Assembly (NCBI GenBank): GCA_030411725.1
Contig: MU839830.1
Coordinates: forward strand, 1,798,001-1,862,000
DNA: 64,000 nt
From: Echria macrotheca
Lineage: Eukaryota; Ascomycota; Sordariomycetes; Sordariales; Schizotheciaceae
Direction of reading: 5' to 3'
A program made the translations under genes and the position numbers. How positions within the stretch are numbered: position 1 is the stretch's first letter; each line of letters begins with the position of its first letter. Shown piece by piece: positions 10,636 through 21,371 of the stretch. The notes below the pieces were generated by a model. The model searched no databases and was not told the DNA's origin. It was given only the letters and a program-made list of their open reading frames with translations.

Positions 10636-12605
10636 GCTTGCCGTCTTGTTGATGTCTCTTTTGATGTTATATCGGTTTAATGCTCAGATGAAATCACCGA
10701 GCAACCTTTTAGCAGAACAAACCATCTTCCCCCCTGACCCCTCTCCATCCCATGGTCTTATACACATCCCCGACCCCTCTTCCTCTTCCTCCCTCCTCCT
10801 CCACACTCCGTAGCTCTCCTTTAACCCCTCAGCTGAATGAGCTGCAGCTGTCTCGTTCGGGTCCAGGCTGCTTACGGTTACACACGCGGCCTGCTTTTCG
10901 TAGGTTAGGGTAGCGTGATTCTCTGACCGGGTCATCCGTCTGGCTCGTTTTTTGTCTGGACAAGTCAGAAACAGGCCTGCCTGCAGGACGAGGAGTGTAA
11001 ACCAACCGCGGGGTCAGCTTCGCCCGACCCATTTCAGCCCTACCTGACGAGATGTGTAAGTAAAACTTGGGCTGCAACCCGGTGACCAACCAGGCGCAGG
11101 CACCGACGCACCTGGCTGCATCATGGTCACATCTCTGGGGACGGGGAGAAAGAGGGGTAGCTTGGACCCTTTTTTTTTCTCTCTTTCCCTCTCTTCTTCA
11201 TGCATCATGCTATGCTCCTCGTCGGACATATTCTCCAACAAAAAAGTTTGGATGGGGGGATGTGATGTTGGTTTGTCAGTTGGAAAAATTTCGTATGACG
11301 TCCAATCCAACGACGTACATGCCACACCTGATGTTTTTTGACGGGGCATTTTAGGGTAGTCTGCTTGGGCCGGGATGAAAGTAAAGTTTGGGCAGGCAGA
11401 TCTCTGCTACGCTCAGCCGCAGTGGTTACGTGGATTTATCCCTCTCTCTTCCAGGTTCTGTGTTGCACATCGGAGCCAGTCCGAGACGGACGAAAATGAT
11501 TTCTGGACAGGTTCCCGACCGTCATACCGCGCCATGTCTTTGGTTTCCCCTCAAATGGTGTAAAACTAGATGTCTTATTGGTCAAAAGATGTCTGATGGC
11601 ACCTAACTAGGTAGGCATTACGACATTCTCTAGCCTCTGTTGTCCATTGTAGCTTGTATCTTTGCGGGAATAACTTGACCGTGTAGCTCATCTAGAGTCA
11701 ATAGTGAGCTCGAGAGAGCTTCGTATATTCGAAACAAATAAAAGGCGCTCCTGCCGAAGAACAATGTCGGACAGGTAGGAAACCGTATTTCTTGTTCAAC
11801 CGCCAAACATTTAACACGGAGCCTTGATTACCATATATACGAACTCAGGGTCTTATAGCTAAGGATGGGTGACAAGCCCCCCCAGATCTATAGGCCAATT
11901 TCATACTAAAATCACCAGAGAGGAGGATAAAACTAAAACAAACACCGGCCAGCATCCAAGTTTTGCCGGTGAAGCTCTTTCACCCCAACCTGCCATTCCC
12001 TATGGGACACAAATCCTCCGGAACTCTATGTGTAGAACCATGGAGTCAAATACAAGGTGGAAAGTAAGCTAAGCCCGAGACCTTTTAGGCTTCTGCACAA
12101 CCACTCGAATTTGGGTTGAACGGGGGGTCCAGATTGCCCCCCATGTGTTCCGGTCCTTCGGTCCGGCAGTCAGATCCCCGGGCCGTACCGGGATCCGGAT
12201 CTGACCCACTTTTCCCGGTCGGTAGAGGCCTTGCGCCGTGTCCCACTCAGCGCGCATTGTGATCTCCAAAAAGCATGCAGACCTTGCTGAAAATCTCACT
12301 TCGTTTCGAATAATCAAGACTGAAAGAAAATGGCCAGAACCAGCATATAAACACATTTCACCCATGCATAAAACTGTAGAACAAAAAACCATGTCATGAC
12401 GTCTACCGCTACAATACAGCCAATTTGGATGCGCCTCTCCAATTTCCACCCCGGTCATGCCGTCTCCCGTCCATAGACCGATCCTCGTTCTCTCGTGGTA
12501 TCATTCACCCGCTTCCCTCCTGAAGATCATGGTCGTCTCGGGTCGGCGTCCCGATGGTTCGGATCGTACATTCGAGCTATCCCCTTACCAGATGGGATCT
12601 CGTTA
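10636..12605. other. gene-free stretch upstream of tyrosinase
   Basis: This stretch holds the promoter side of the tyrosinase gene and the 3' flank of IDH1. It has pyrimidine-rich tracts around 10725-10805 and 11165-11215. Short frames on both strands lack codon bias or domains. No RNA gene or repeat was recognised. Confidence 0.5.
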
Positions 12606-13917
12606 CTACAAGGCCTTCTCCATCGAGTCGAGGATCGCCCGGGTGAATTCGTGGTTCGTGGCATTGCCGCCCATATCGCGAGTGCGGATTTTACTACAAC
12701 GATTAGCTGACAGCTTAGCGAGAAAAAACGAAACGTACCCTTGAGCAATCACATCGTAGACGGCGCTGGAGATACGGTTGGCGTGGTCATCGAGACCAAG
12801 GTGACGAAGAAGCATAGCACCGCTGAGCAGAAGAGCAGTAGGGTTGGCCTGGTCCTTGCCCTGAATATCAAGACCGACGTGACGGCAGCCGGGCTCGAAG
12901 ACGGCAACGTCGCGGCCCATGTTGCAGCCAGGAACGACACCGGGACCACCGACAAGAGCAGCGGCAATGTTGGACAGAATACCACCGTAAAGGTTGGGCA
13001 TGACCATGACGTCAAACTGTTGGGGCTTGCTGACGCACTGCATCGAGGCATTGTCGACAATCATGTCGTTGCACTCAAGCTGGGGGTACTCCTGGGCCAG
13101 TCTGTTAAAAGTGCCGCGGAAGAGACCATCGGCCAACTTCATGATGTTGGCCTTGTGGATGCAGGTAACCTTCTTGCGGTGGTTGGCCAGGGCGAAGCTG
13201 AAGGCGAACTTGGCGATCCGCTCCGACTTGGCACGCGTGATGATCTTGAGCGACTCGACGACGCCCGGTACGCTCTGGTGCTCCAGACCGCTGTACTCTC
13301 CCTCGGTGTTCTCACGGATGATGCAGAGATCGACGCCCTTGTGGCGCGTCTGGAGACCGGGGATGTTCTTGACCAGCGAGATGGAAGCGTAGATGTCGAG
13401 TTCCTGCCGCATGGCCACGTTGAAGCTCTGGTGGCCAGACCGGCTAATAGGCGTGTGCAGGATACCCTTCAGACCGAGCTTGTTGCGCCGCAGCGAGGCA
13501 ACGGCCTCGTTAAAGGCCTCTTCTGTGCGGGCCGAGGGCTTGCCCTCGTCCAGACCCGAAACCTCGACCTGCTCCCACGTTATCGGCACATTGTCGGCCT
13601 TGAAAATGGTCTTGACGCTCTCGGCAACCTCGGCACCGATACCGTCGCCGGGGATGAGGGTGACGGTGTACTTGCCGCCATACTTGGTCGGCTTGAAGAG
13701 ATCGGACTGGACCGAGTTCTGGGGGGCGTCCTGGACGCTGGCGAAGCCGCGCGCAACGTTCAGGCGCTGCGACGGCTGGGCTGCTGCCCGCAAGAGGCGC
13801 TGCAAAGGCTTATCAGCGGCGTCCTGAGCGATTTTGCAGGCGCCATTGCACATGCGCGGGGAAAGGAGAGGGAGTTTAACTCACCTGGGCCGTTCGGGAC
13901 GAGTTTCGGGACAGCAT
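12606..13917 (-). CDS. idh1: NAD+-isocitrate dehydrogenase subunit 1, mitochondrial
   Basis: This is the regulatory subunit of the mitochondrial NAD-dependent isocitrate dehydrogenase of the TCA cycle. Exons 13917-13885, 13799-12739 and 12693-12606 give 393 aa. The first exon encodes MLSRNSSRTAQ, and the splice to RLLRAAAQPSQ completes an Arg/Ser-rich mitochondrial presequence of about 35 residues. Landmarks are VTLIPGDGIGAEV, the RNKLGLKGILHTP loop, IIRENTEGEYSGLEH, VTCIHKANIMKL, DNASMQ and the glycine-rich GGPGVVPGCNMG. The pattern (RNKLGLKG, DNASMQ) fits yeast Idh1 better than the catalytic Idh2. The last intron (12738-12694) has donor GTACGT and leads to GKIRTRDMGGNAT. It is divergent from the GH13 gene. 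Confidence 0.93.
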
Positions 13918-14613
13918 TGTGTTGTATTGGGAGCCGGCGACCACAGAGCGAGGAATTGGAGGAGCGGAAGGGTCGGTGAGGTGTGGACGTGAAGAAGTTG
14001 GCGAGGCGAAAAAGAGAGCGACCAAATGCCGCAAAGCCAAAACCTAGCAATTGCCAATGGAGCTTGGTGGTGGAGCTTCCTTGTTGCCGGACGAGTGGGA
14101 CGCGGTTGGCTAGGCGGCCGCTATGCCCAAAGAGGATAGCGCAAGCCGTTGTGTGCACAGCCATTTCTGTGCTGTGACGTTTGGCACTTTGCGAGCTGTG
14201 GTGGGGTGCTGTCATCTGCCAAGAGTTCAGCTGTCGCTTTTGCAGCAATTGAAGACAACTTCATGTGCACTTCAACGCACTTTTGTCTGGTGCTCGCGAA
14301 GGACAGTATTACAAGTACGACAAGGCTCCAAGCACTCCGGATACCGACCTGACCAGACATATTGCTTCTCAAGCAATACCCCGCTTCTCAATGGCACGGC
14401 ATGCACCTCGTATGAGGCTGGCTGGAGGCAGGAGCATCCCCCAATGGTCGGGATCATGATCACAGCCAGCCACATGCATCCCCTTTTGTCCATCTCCCAG
14501 TGCAGCCAACGGTTTAAAGCTCTCCGTTTGTCTCGTTTCTCTTGAGCTTATTGTTCCTTTCTTCTACAACTTCTCGGTTGTGAATCAGCTTGGTCTTCCC
14601 CCAATTGAGCATC
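13918..14613. other. divergent promoter region idh1 / GH13
   Basis: About 700 bp lie between the head-to-head start codons of IDH1 and the GH13 enzyme. I see no TATA box of good quality and no conserved motif that I can name. The sequence just before the GH13 ATG is pyrimidine-rich. Confidence 0.5.
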
Positions 14614-16623
14614 ATGTATCCTGTTGATCTCCTCAATCTTCGCCATGAGCACTTTGTTCTCTGGGTTCCGGGCTCTGGTCCCTCCTTCACACCGCCAGAG
14701 CTGGTGATTGGCACATTGGACCAGCAGACCACGACATTCAGCCAACTCGGCCAATTCCCTCTGACCCCCTGGGAGGGAAAGACGGATCTCTGGCATCTTG
14801 ACGCGAATAGCATCTCGCCGCCGCTTTCCAATAATGCAATCTACCATTATTGGTTCCAAGTCGGGGATACCTCTCCCGAAAAGCGACCAGGTCCTATCCT
14901 ATTTACAGATCCCCTCACGTTCACCGTCGACTACCGCGTGACTCGAGGGCCCAGCGATGCAGCTCAGCCTGCGGCGGTGATCAAATTCCGCGACGGCAAA
15001 CTCTGGGCCTGCGATATCAACGGCAGCGACTCGGCAAGAGCTGTGGTTCCCGATCAAGCTGCTCTTCCCAGCAACAACCATATTGTAATCTACGAACTGC
15101 CGGTCTCTTGGGCGAAGAGCGGCAACGACTCTAGGGGGGTCGATGTCGACGTGGGAACCTTCAAGGACGTCATCGCGCTCTTCGACGAGGCCCAGCCTGG
15201 TAAAAACTTCGCGACCGTGGCGGCCGTTCGGGATGAAGCCATTCTCTCAGATCTCGGCATCAATGCACTGGAGCTGATGCCAGTTGCCGACGCCAGAGCA
15301 AAGGGAGAATGGGGCTACGCAACAGCCCATTACTTTGCCACCGACTACGACCTCGGCTCGTCTTCCGACCTGGTCCGGCTCGTCGACGAGATCCATAGCC
15401 AGAACATTCGCCTGTTCACCGACGTGGTTATGGCTTTCGGGCATGACTCGTACCGCTACATCGACTTTCACCCGTTCCACATCCGTCCGACCATGGAGCC
15501 CGACAACGCTGATAGCTACCAGTCTCACGCCAACCACCAGATCAGAGACGGCTTTGGCGGCGAGTCTTGGCGGTATATCCCGACCGTCCAGTCTTACGAC
15601 CCCGAGTCCGGAAAGGACAACGTGCAAGTGCACCCCTCGTGGGCCTTTCATCGGTCTCACCTCGCTCGCTGGATGACTGATTTTGGTGTGGGTGGTCTCC
15701 GTCTTGATTCCGTGAACAACATCGGGAACTATGACTTTGTTCGCTCGTACAAGGAGCGTGCATGGGAGCTTTACAACGCGAGGTACGGCAAGTCGGCGGA
15801 CCCCAGCAAGTTTTTGGTCATTGGCGAAGAGCTGTCGATGCCGGTCTCGATGGTTAGGCAGGGTGTCCTGAACGCTCTGTGGAACGAGCCGTGGCAGGCT
15901 AGACTGCGCGCCGCCGTTTTGGGGAACCCCCTGAGCGACCAGGAAAGTTTTGAGTGGAACATTCGGAAGCTGGCGAACACCACGCTGGACGACCGCGGTG
16001 ACACCAATTTCACCGACGGCGCCCAGGCAATCAACTACATCACATCCCACGATATCGAGGGATGGCAGGGACAAAAGGAGAGGCTGTACAACTTCCTCAA
16101 GAGGAACAACATCTGGGACGTCGAGCAGCGGGCCAAGTTGGCCTTTGCTTTGCTGCTCACCAGTGTGGGTATTCCGATGATCTTCGCCGGGGAGGAGTTC
16201 GCCGACCAGATGGACCGCAGCGTGGACTTGAGCAAGAAGCAGTCGGACCCGGTCAACTACGAACGGAAGAACGAGGGCTGGCGACGGGATTTGTTTAACT
16301 ATGTTGCCAACCTGGTCAAATTCCGAACCAAGTGTCCTGCTTTGGGAGACGATGACACCGATTTTATCCACGTTGACACCAGCCGTGGCGGGAAGATCAT
16401 GGCGTGGTCGAGGGGTGGACAGGACGTTCTGCCGGTGGTGGTGGTTGCCAATTTCAGTGATGAAGACACGCCAGGGTCCGAGTACGTTGTTTCCAATTGG
16501 CCGGGCCGTAACGAACCGGGTTGGAGGGAGGTGTCCCAGGGAAGGGATGTCCCGTCCGAGTGGGTGGGAAGAGAACCTCTTCTCCAGTGGGAAGCGAAGA
16601 TTTACACGAGATGGAGAGAATAA
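14614..16623 (+). CDS. glycoside hydrolase family 13 enzyme (alpha-amylase superfamily)
   Basis: This is an alpha-glucan-active enzyme of clan GH-H, 669 aa, with no intron and no signal peptide, so probably intracellular. The start is the ATG at 14614; the frame extends eight codons upstream without another ATG. An N-terminal beta-sandwich-like region (about 1-160) precedes the barrel. The conserved regions are visible: region I DVVMAFGHD (from D270), region II GGLRLDSVNN with the nucleophile D365, region III FLVIGEEL with the acid/base E405, and region IV NYITSHD with D480. MIFAGEEFADQM near residue 530 resembles the late barrel of trehalohydrolases, branching enzymes and debranching enzymes. 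The architecture recalls bacterial GH13 debranching or trehalose-pathway enzymes more than secreted fungal amylase. The exact subfamily and substrate are not decided from sequence alone. Confidence 0.85.
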   Translation: MYPVDLLNLRHEHFVLWVPGSGPSFTPPELVIGTLDQQTTTFSQLGQFPLTPWEGKTDLWHLDANSISPPLSNNAIYHYWFQVGDTSPEKRPGPILFTDPLTFTVDYRVTRGPSDAAQPAAVIKFRDGKLWACDINGSDSARAVVPDQAALPSNNHIVIYELPVSWAKSGNDSRGVDVDVGTFKDVIALFDEAQPGKNFATVAAVRDEAILSDLGINALELMPVADARAKGEWGYATAHYFATDYDLGSSSDLVRLVDEIHSQNIRLFTDVVMAFGHDSYRYIDFHPFHIRPTMEPDNADSYQSHANHQIRDGFGGESWRYIPTVQSYDPESGKDNVQVHPSWAFHRSHLARWMTDFGVGGLRLDSVNNIGNYDFVRSYKERAWELYNARYGKSADPSKFLVIGEELSMPVSMVRQGVLNALWNEPWQARLRAAVLGNPLSDQESFEWNIRKLANTTLDDRGDTNFTDGAQAINYITSHDIEGWQGQKERLYNFLKRNNIWDVEQRAKLAFALLLTSVGIPMIFAGEEFADQMDRSVDLSKKQSDPVNYERKNEGWRRDLFNYVANLVKFRTKCPALGDDDTDFIHVDTSRGGKIMAWSRGGQDVLPVVVVANFSDEDTPGSEYVVSNWPGRNEPGWREVSQGRDVPSEWVGREPLLQWEAKIYTRWRE

Positions 16624-16678
16624 GCTGGCTGCAGATAATCGCGGACATGACAGGCATTGTATTTCTTTCAGCACACGA

Positions 16679-17803
16679 TTACAACGTCTTATACTCTGTG
16701 TCTCTCCGGAAGCTCCAGGTGCCCTGTGTTGACACCAGCTCATATCCCAGCACGCCCTCCACCAGGGCGACCACCATAGGGGTAGTCACCCGAAACTGGT
16801 TTGTGTACCTCGTCTCTGAGGTGGAGAGAATCAGGCGGTCGAACAATTCCCCAAGCCCGAACGCAGACTGGCAGAGGCGAATTTGCACGGCCGGCGGCTG
16901 GTTATATTAGCCTCTCCAACAGTTATTTATACGAGATCTCAAACTCACCGTCGTCGTGTCGTGATGATTAACCCTACACCAGCGCTCCAAATAATCCGCC
17001 AGGAATTTTAAGGATGGGCTATGACTGCACTGGACCTCGATCTCCGAGTGGCCCGGGACGATGGTCAGATGATACGGCGGTCTGAGAAAGAGCTCATCCG
17101 GCCGGGGCAGCGACTGCATAGTCGGAAGGAACTCAACAACCGGCCTTGCCGGAGACGAAACCGGACCGGTGGTCACTACCGGTTTATCCACAACCTCGGG
17201 TTTGCCAGTCGTCCTGTCGAGTTCGACATCCGCCCATTCGTCAGCCGCAGCACCACCTTGGCGAAGCGGAAGCGGCACGCTCTCCTTCGGAACCTCGAAG
17301 CAGGTCAACAGCTTCCCCCGAAAGATGGGGAATAGCTCCGCGGCCTGATACACCCGTTTCCTCGGCAGACAAATAACAAACCCGGCACGTGTGTCCGACC
17401 ACGAGGTGGACGCATCCTCGGAGGGAGAAACCTCAAGAAAGAGACGTAGACGGCCGAACTTTGCTTTCTCGAGAACCGTCTCGGTCCAGGCCTCGTGGGC
17501 TTCGTCGTCAAGGAGCTCGGTGAGGGACTTTGCCCAGGCTTGGACGCATTGTGTGACGACCAGGACGAAGTTGGTCTTGTCGGGGTAGAAGGCATCGAGC
17601 TCGGTCAGGAGGAGCTGCCATTCGGGGTCTAGGACAATTTCATGTCCTAGGAGCGAGGCGAGGGAGGCGAGTGTTGTTTGGAGGGGGGACGTGGGGGAGC
17701 TCCAATGGTCCCGGATTGCGAGTTGGACTTTTAGGGGGCTTCATGGTGTTAGATGGGATGGGATTGAGGTAGGTGAGAGGGAGGGGACTTACAGCTGAGG
17801 CAT
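16679..17803 (-). CDS. hypothetical protein (339 aa), conserved-looking, no domain recognised
   Basis: I do not recognise this protein. Minus-strand exons are 17803-17793 (MPQ plus part of Leu4), 17738-16949 and 16897-16679. Exon 2 is open for 790 nt without an in-frame ATG. The splice sites are strong: GTAAGT at the first donor and GTGAGT at the second, with both phases agreeing. The product is globular and soluble in look, with segments such as LDPEWQLLLTELDAFY, FVLVVTQCVQAWAKSL and LADYLERWC. The middle, roughly residues 150-215, is Pro/Val-rich. There is no signal peptide or membrane helix. The stop lies 55 bp from the convergent GH13 stop, so the two transcripts probably overlap. The reading frame is well supported; function is unknown. 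Confidence 0.7.
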
Positions 17804-18395
17804 GATGGTTCGGGTCCTACGGACGAGCTACACGGTTCAGAGCGGAATAATGGCGGAATGAAGGTATGGATTGTTTACTCCGGATTGATGACAAACGGCA
17901 GGTCGGGAAGCGTCTTAAGAGCACTGCGTCACCGACACCGTCGGATAGGCGCCCTCAATGTGGCGCCTGCGGAACCCCTGAATTTGACAACACAGAGGGG
18001 CCGGGATGCGGGGGGTTCAGCTGCGTCCCTGGTAACTGGCTCTCAACCTGGACCCTTGCGATGCTCGAGCCAGCGAGGCATATTCGTCCGGCGAGACTAA
18101 ACGGGTCACCAGGGCGAGAATTCTTTTCCCAGAATCCGTGGAACCAGAGGCAACGAGCATATTATCCAGGGGCGGGAATGAAACGACGAAGAGCGGTGGA
18201 TCTCAGCTGAGATGCCTGGATGCCAAGCATCCCCGTCGGAAGCTGCCGTGCTGAAGCTGAAAGAAAGTTAGCGGGCTGTTCCCTGTGGCGTTCGGCGCGG
18301 GGCTGCCTAGATCTTGGCCTGTTCCACAGCTTTTCCCAAATTCCCACCAACACTGAGCTAGAGCTAGCGTCCTATTCTTCAGGTTACCCCGCCAT

Positions 18396-18541
18396 CGTCC
18401 TCACCGCAAGGGCAAGCTGCAAGTCGGGCGTCGAGCACACGCACGATGCTGCTAGCGGGCCAGAACCCAGCTCGTGGCTTGCTTGCCGACTCTTGACTCG
18501 TCAGGCGCAGTCTGCCTCGTCCTCACCGCCAGGATAAGCTG
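18396..18541. repeat. 24-bp imperfect direct repeat pair
   Basis: Two copies begin CGTCCTCACCGC at 18396 and 18518 and both end AAGCTG. They differ at three positions and are spaced 122 bp apart in the promoter of the 18712 gene. They could be regulatory or a local duplication. Confidence 0.4.
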
Positions 18542-18626
18542 TTTCGCAATACGCCATTGAGGGGTAGGGTAGCACGGGATGGAGAAGATGTGGATGAAGA
18601 AGCAGAGCGGGAACTGAGCTGAGATG

Positions 18627-18633
18627 TATAAAG
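18627..18633 (+). promoter_or_regulatory. TATA box of the 18712 gene
   Basis: TATAAAG lies 79 bp upstream of the start codon at 18712, in the right orientation and followed by a short leader with ACACATACACC just before the ATG. It is a good consensus match; function is inferred. Confidence 0.5.
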
Positions 18634-18711
18634 AGGCGTCTCGATGAGAGGATGTTCAGGTCAACATAACCTCCAGACTCATCTCGGCAGTACCATACAT
18701 ACACATACACC

Positions 18712-19746
18712 ATGCCCCGTCTTCCTCCCGCCGAGAAGCTCTCGCTCGCTGTTCGCAAGAACTTCAGAGACGAGTACGACGCCAACAAGGCCGATCTCGA
18801 GAAGCAGCTCTCGGAAGTTTTGGGGACTGCTTGGTAAGTTTGTCTCTAGAATCTCACCGACAAGGCTGACACGAGCAGGACCGTCGAGGTTAATCCTAAT
18901 GCCATCTGGCCGTACCACAACGACGGCTACGCCAAGGACTCGCTCGGCAGCTGCATCAAGGGGTACGTCCCCTCCTCTCATGATGCCGTCCGTCTCTGAC
19001 CGTGACCACGCAGATACATCGACGGCGCCATCTACCAACTCAAGTACCTGACGGGACGCTACGAGAACCTCGCGCAGGAGGTCAACGACCTCGCCAGCGC
19101 GCACGTCATCACCATCGACGTGGAAGAAACGTCTCCCCCGCGCTTCTCGTACTGCGGCTGCGACGTGCAGGACGGCAAGCTGCGCATTTTATTCACCGAG
19201 AAGTGTCTCGGCACCAACATCGACTACGCCATGGCCGAGGAGCCGCTCTTCAACGCGCTCAACGCGGCGCCGGCGACCAAGCCGCTCAGCTTCCGGGCGC
19301 GCATCGGCATCCGGGCCGACTACGAGCCGGCCATCGGCGCCGTGCAGCACCAGATCGCCGAGCTGCTCGGGAAGGACGACAGCGCGGTGACGCTGAACCC
19401 CAACTTTGAGGAGGTGTTCGCGAAGCTCGCCGAGGGCCGCAAGGCGAAGAACAGCGACGTGCGCGACGACTTTGAGCAGAACCTCGGCAGCTTCTCGCTC
19501 AAGTACTTTGAGGCGCTGGCGTACCAGATGAAGTACATCAAGGTGGGCGAGGACGAGATGATCCAGGAGGGTTTCCTGGAGGCCGTTCCCAGCCTCGAGT
19601 TTGTGCTGCGCGTGGTGGACGCGCTCAAGAACGACTCGTACTGCGAGTGCGTGATTGAGGGTGACAAGCTGTATCTGCAGTGCAAGCCGGGCACCTGGGG
19701 GAGCAATATCGATTATGTTGCGAGCAAGGTGATGGATCTGCTCTGA
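18712..19746 (+). CDS. hypothetical protein (312 aa), intron-containing, unrecognised family
   Basis: I do not recognise the family. Exons 18712-18833, 18879-18962 and 19014-19746 join in frame (donors GTAAGT and GTACGT). They encode a soluble protein of 312 aa, without signal peptide or membrane segment. It opens with a charged helix (KLSLAVRKNFRDEYDANKAD), followed by NPNAIWPYHND and a segment FSYCGCDVQDGKLRILF. Later segments are LKYFEALAYQMKYIKVGEDE, SYCECVIEGDKLYLQC and NIDYVASKVMDLL; the motif NIDYA/NIDYV occurs twice, near residues 180 and 303. Codon use is strongly GC-biased, as in a well-expressed gene, and a TATA box sits close upstream. This fits an abundant cytosolic protein, but no function can be assigned. 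Confidence 0.75.
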
Positions 19747-20638
19747 TTGGGATTTTTTGGCACCTAGGTAGATGAAATAAAAGCCAGTCCCGATCCTGAT
19801 GTTGTCAGAGGACGACGCATGTGATGCTGCTGAGCCGCAATGTGGGATGTGGGATGTGAGATGTGTACGATGGATGCACGGCACGATACATGCCGGATTC
19901 CCAGAGGGAGGGGCTGCCTTAAGTGCCGGCAGTGCAACCATGATCGGCAGCCCCGATCTTTTTTGTTGGAGATGTTGGTGTGGGAATACAACTGACGTAT
20001 AGGGCAGGGTAGGGTAGGGTGCATCGTAGGACCGGACGGCAGCGGGATGAAAAAGAATACGAGGGGCTCTGCTTGTTCCTTCTGTTCCTTCGCACCGGGT
20101 CACGAATATGCCAAGCCCGTGTGCTTGCTGGTCTGCTGCTAGACCTAGACTCTAGTCCCGACTCCGCGATCCGGGTAACCCAACTAACACCTGGATAAAC
20201 CAAGATCGGAGGGGTGTGCGCCGAGGGGTAGGTAACGTTGACGGATACGAACACCGGCCCGGTTTTTTTTACTGTGTGTGTTCTAGTTTGCCCTGCCACG
20301 ACCGGTTGGTAACATGCGTTGCTCGCGATACGGGTGCTATAGTGGGTTTTTTTTGTCTGCGATGATCCTCTAGACTCTAGCACTAGATCCTGTGATGCGA
20401 ATTCGGCCTTGCGGGCCGTTGACTGCATCTCCTCTTAAAAGGCATTGCCAGAGCCTTGGGGGGACATATATAAATGCCAGCCCCGGTTGATGGTGTCGGT
20501 TCGTCATCACTTACACACACAAACATACGTAACCATCTCTCTCATCCCCCTTAGGTCTAAACTCGTCCTCACTTCACCCCTACAACAACACTCAACACAC
20601 CTACCTCATCCAACATACTCAACATTTAATCAGTAAAG
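19747..20638. other. gene-free stretch with TATA box of the secreted-protein gene
   Basis: This is the 3' flank of the 312-aa gene and the promoter of the secreted-protein gene. It contains a short run AGGGTAGGGTAGGGT near 20007. The last 170 bp are AC-rich and ATG-poor, as a 5' leader. No other gene is seen. Confidence 0.5.
20467..20474 (+). promoter_or_regulatory. TATA box of the 20639 gene
   Basis: TATATAAA lies 172 bp upstream of the ATG at 20639 in the correct orientation. It is among the best TATA matches in the window and suits a regulated, highly inducible gene. Function is inferred from position. Confidence 0.55.
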
Positions 20639-21371
20639 ATGTCCACCAAACTCACAACCCTCTCCCTCCTCCTCCTAGGAACCTTTTCTCTCACCACCGC
20701 CGCCCCGGCCCCGGCCCCCATCCCGGACCTCACCCCCTCCTCCTCTTCCTCTTCCTCCTCATGCAGCAACACCTCCTTCCAAACCACCTCCCTCCTCGCC
20801 CAGTCCCTCTCCCTCAACACCTCCGTCCTCTTCACCACGCCCTCCCACGCCGTCGAGGGCGGATACCTATCCTTTACCGTCCTCAACCCAGCATTCCCAT
20901 CCACGCCCGTCGAATGCACCGCGGCCGACACGCGCAAGTGGGAATTCTTTTACGGGGATCAGTGGTTTAACTGTCCCTCTCCCACTTCTTCTTCCGAATC
21001 CGGGTCAAGGATTGTCGAGACCAAATTCCGGTATACGAATCGGGGAGAGACGAGGTATCTCGCTTATGTGGGGGGGACTGTTGAGATTGAGCAGCGGTGG
21101 CGGTGTGCTGGGGAGGATGGTGGTGATTCGTAAGTTTCTCTTTATCTGATGAGTGATGAGAGGGGGGTGTGTGGTGGGATAAGGGGCTAACGTGCGGGTC
21201 ATCAGGATTACCTTCAAAGCGAGCGCTGCGGCGGATATCACGCTCTCCTGCGACATCCACAAGAGCCAGAATCCGAACTGGACCAATGGCGCGACGTATG
21301 CGAGTAATTCTATGGTGTGCGCGAAGCAGGATTGGGAGGTGGAGGTTAATGAGATTTCGGCTGTTGCTTAA
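20639..21371 (+). CDS. small secreted cysteine-containing protein (218 aa)
   Basis: This is a predicted extracellular protein of unknown role. Exons 20639-21129 and 21206-21371 (donor GTAAGT, phase 2) give 218 aa. Residues 1-21 form a clear signal peptide (hydrophobic LSLLLLGTFSLTTA, cleavage before APAPAP). A Pro/Ala stretch and a run of eight serines follow. The rest carries six cysteines (contexts SCSN, VECTA, FNCPS, RWRCA, LSCDI, MVCAK), enough for three disulfides, and several N-glycosylation sites such as NTS and NWT. A beta-rich core with GGYLSFTVLN and DITLSCDI recalls Alt a 1-type secreted beta-barrels, but the similarity is too loose to assign. The size, signal peptide and even cysteine count make it an effector or cell-wall-protein candidate. 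Confidence 0.78.

Larger units (their letters stand above)
17804..18711. other. divergent intergenic region with a direct repeat
   Basis: This is the head-to-head region between the 339-aa and 312-aa hypothetical genes. It includes an imperfect 24-bp direct repeat at 18396-18419 and 18518-18541 (three mismatches) and a TATA element at 18627-18633. No protein-coding frame is supported. Confidence 0.5.

Noticed and set aside
12741..13979. 412-codon plus-strand frame opposite IDH1
   Set aside because: It is a complement shadow of the well-supported IDH1 exon; GC-rich third positions keep the antisense frame open.
14420..14450. Possible third copy of the dispersed repeat (GGCAGGAGCATCCC)
   Set aside because: Only about 14 bases match and the following blocks of the repeat are absent.
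15247..16743. 498-codon minus-strand frame opposite the GH13 gene
   Set aside because: Complement shadow of the GH13 coding region; no domain in the antisense translation.
20000..20025. Telomere-like AGGGTAGGGTAGGGT run
   Set aside because: The unit is GTAGG, not TTAGGG, it has only about three copies, and it sits inside an ordinary promoter.
19189..20103. 304-codon minus-strand frame opposite the 312-aa gene
   Set aside because: Antisense shadow; the sense gene has matching introns, codon bias and TATA box.
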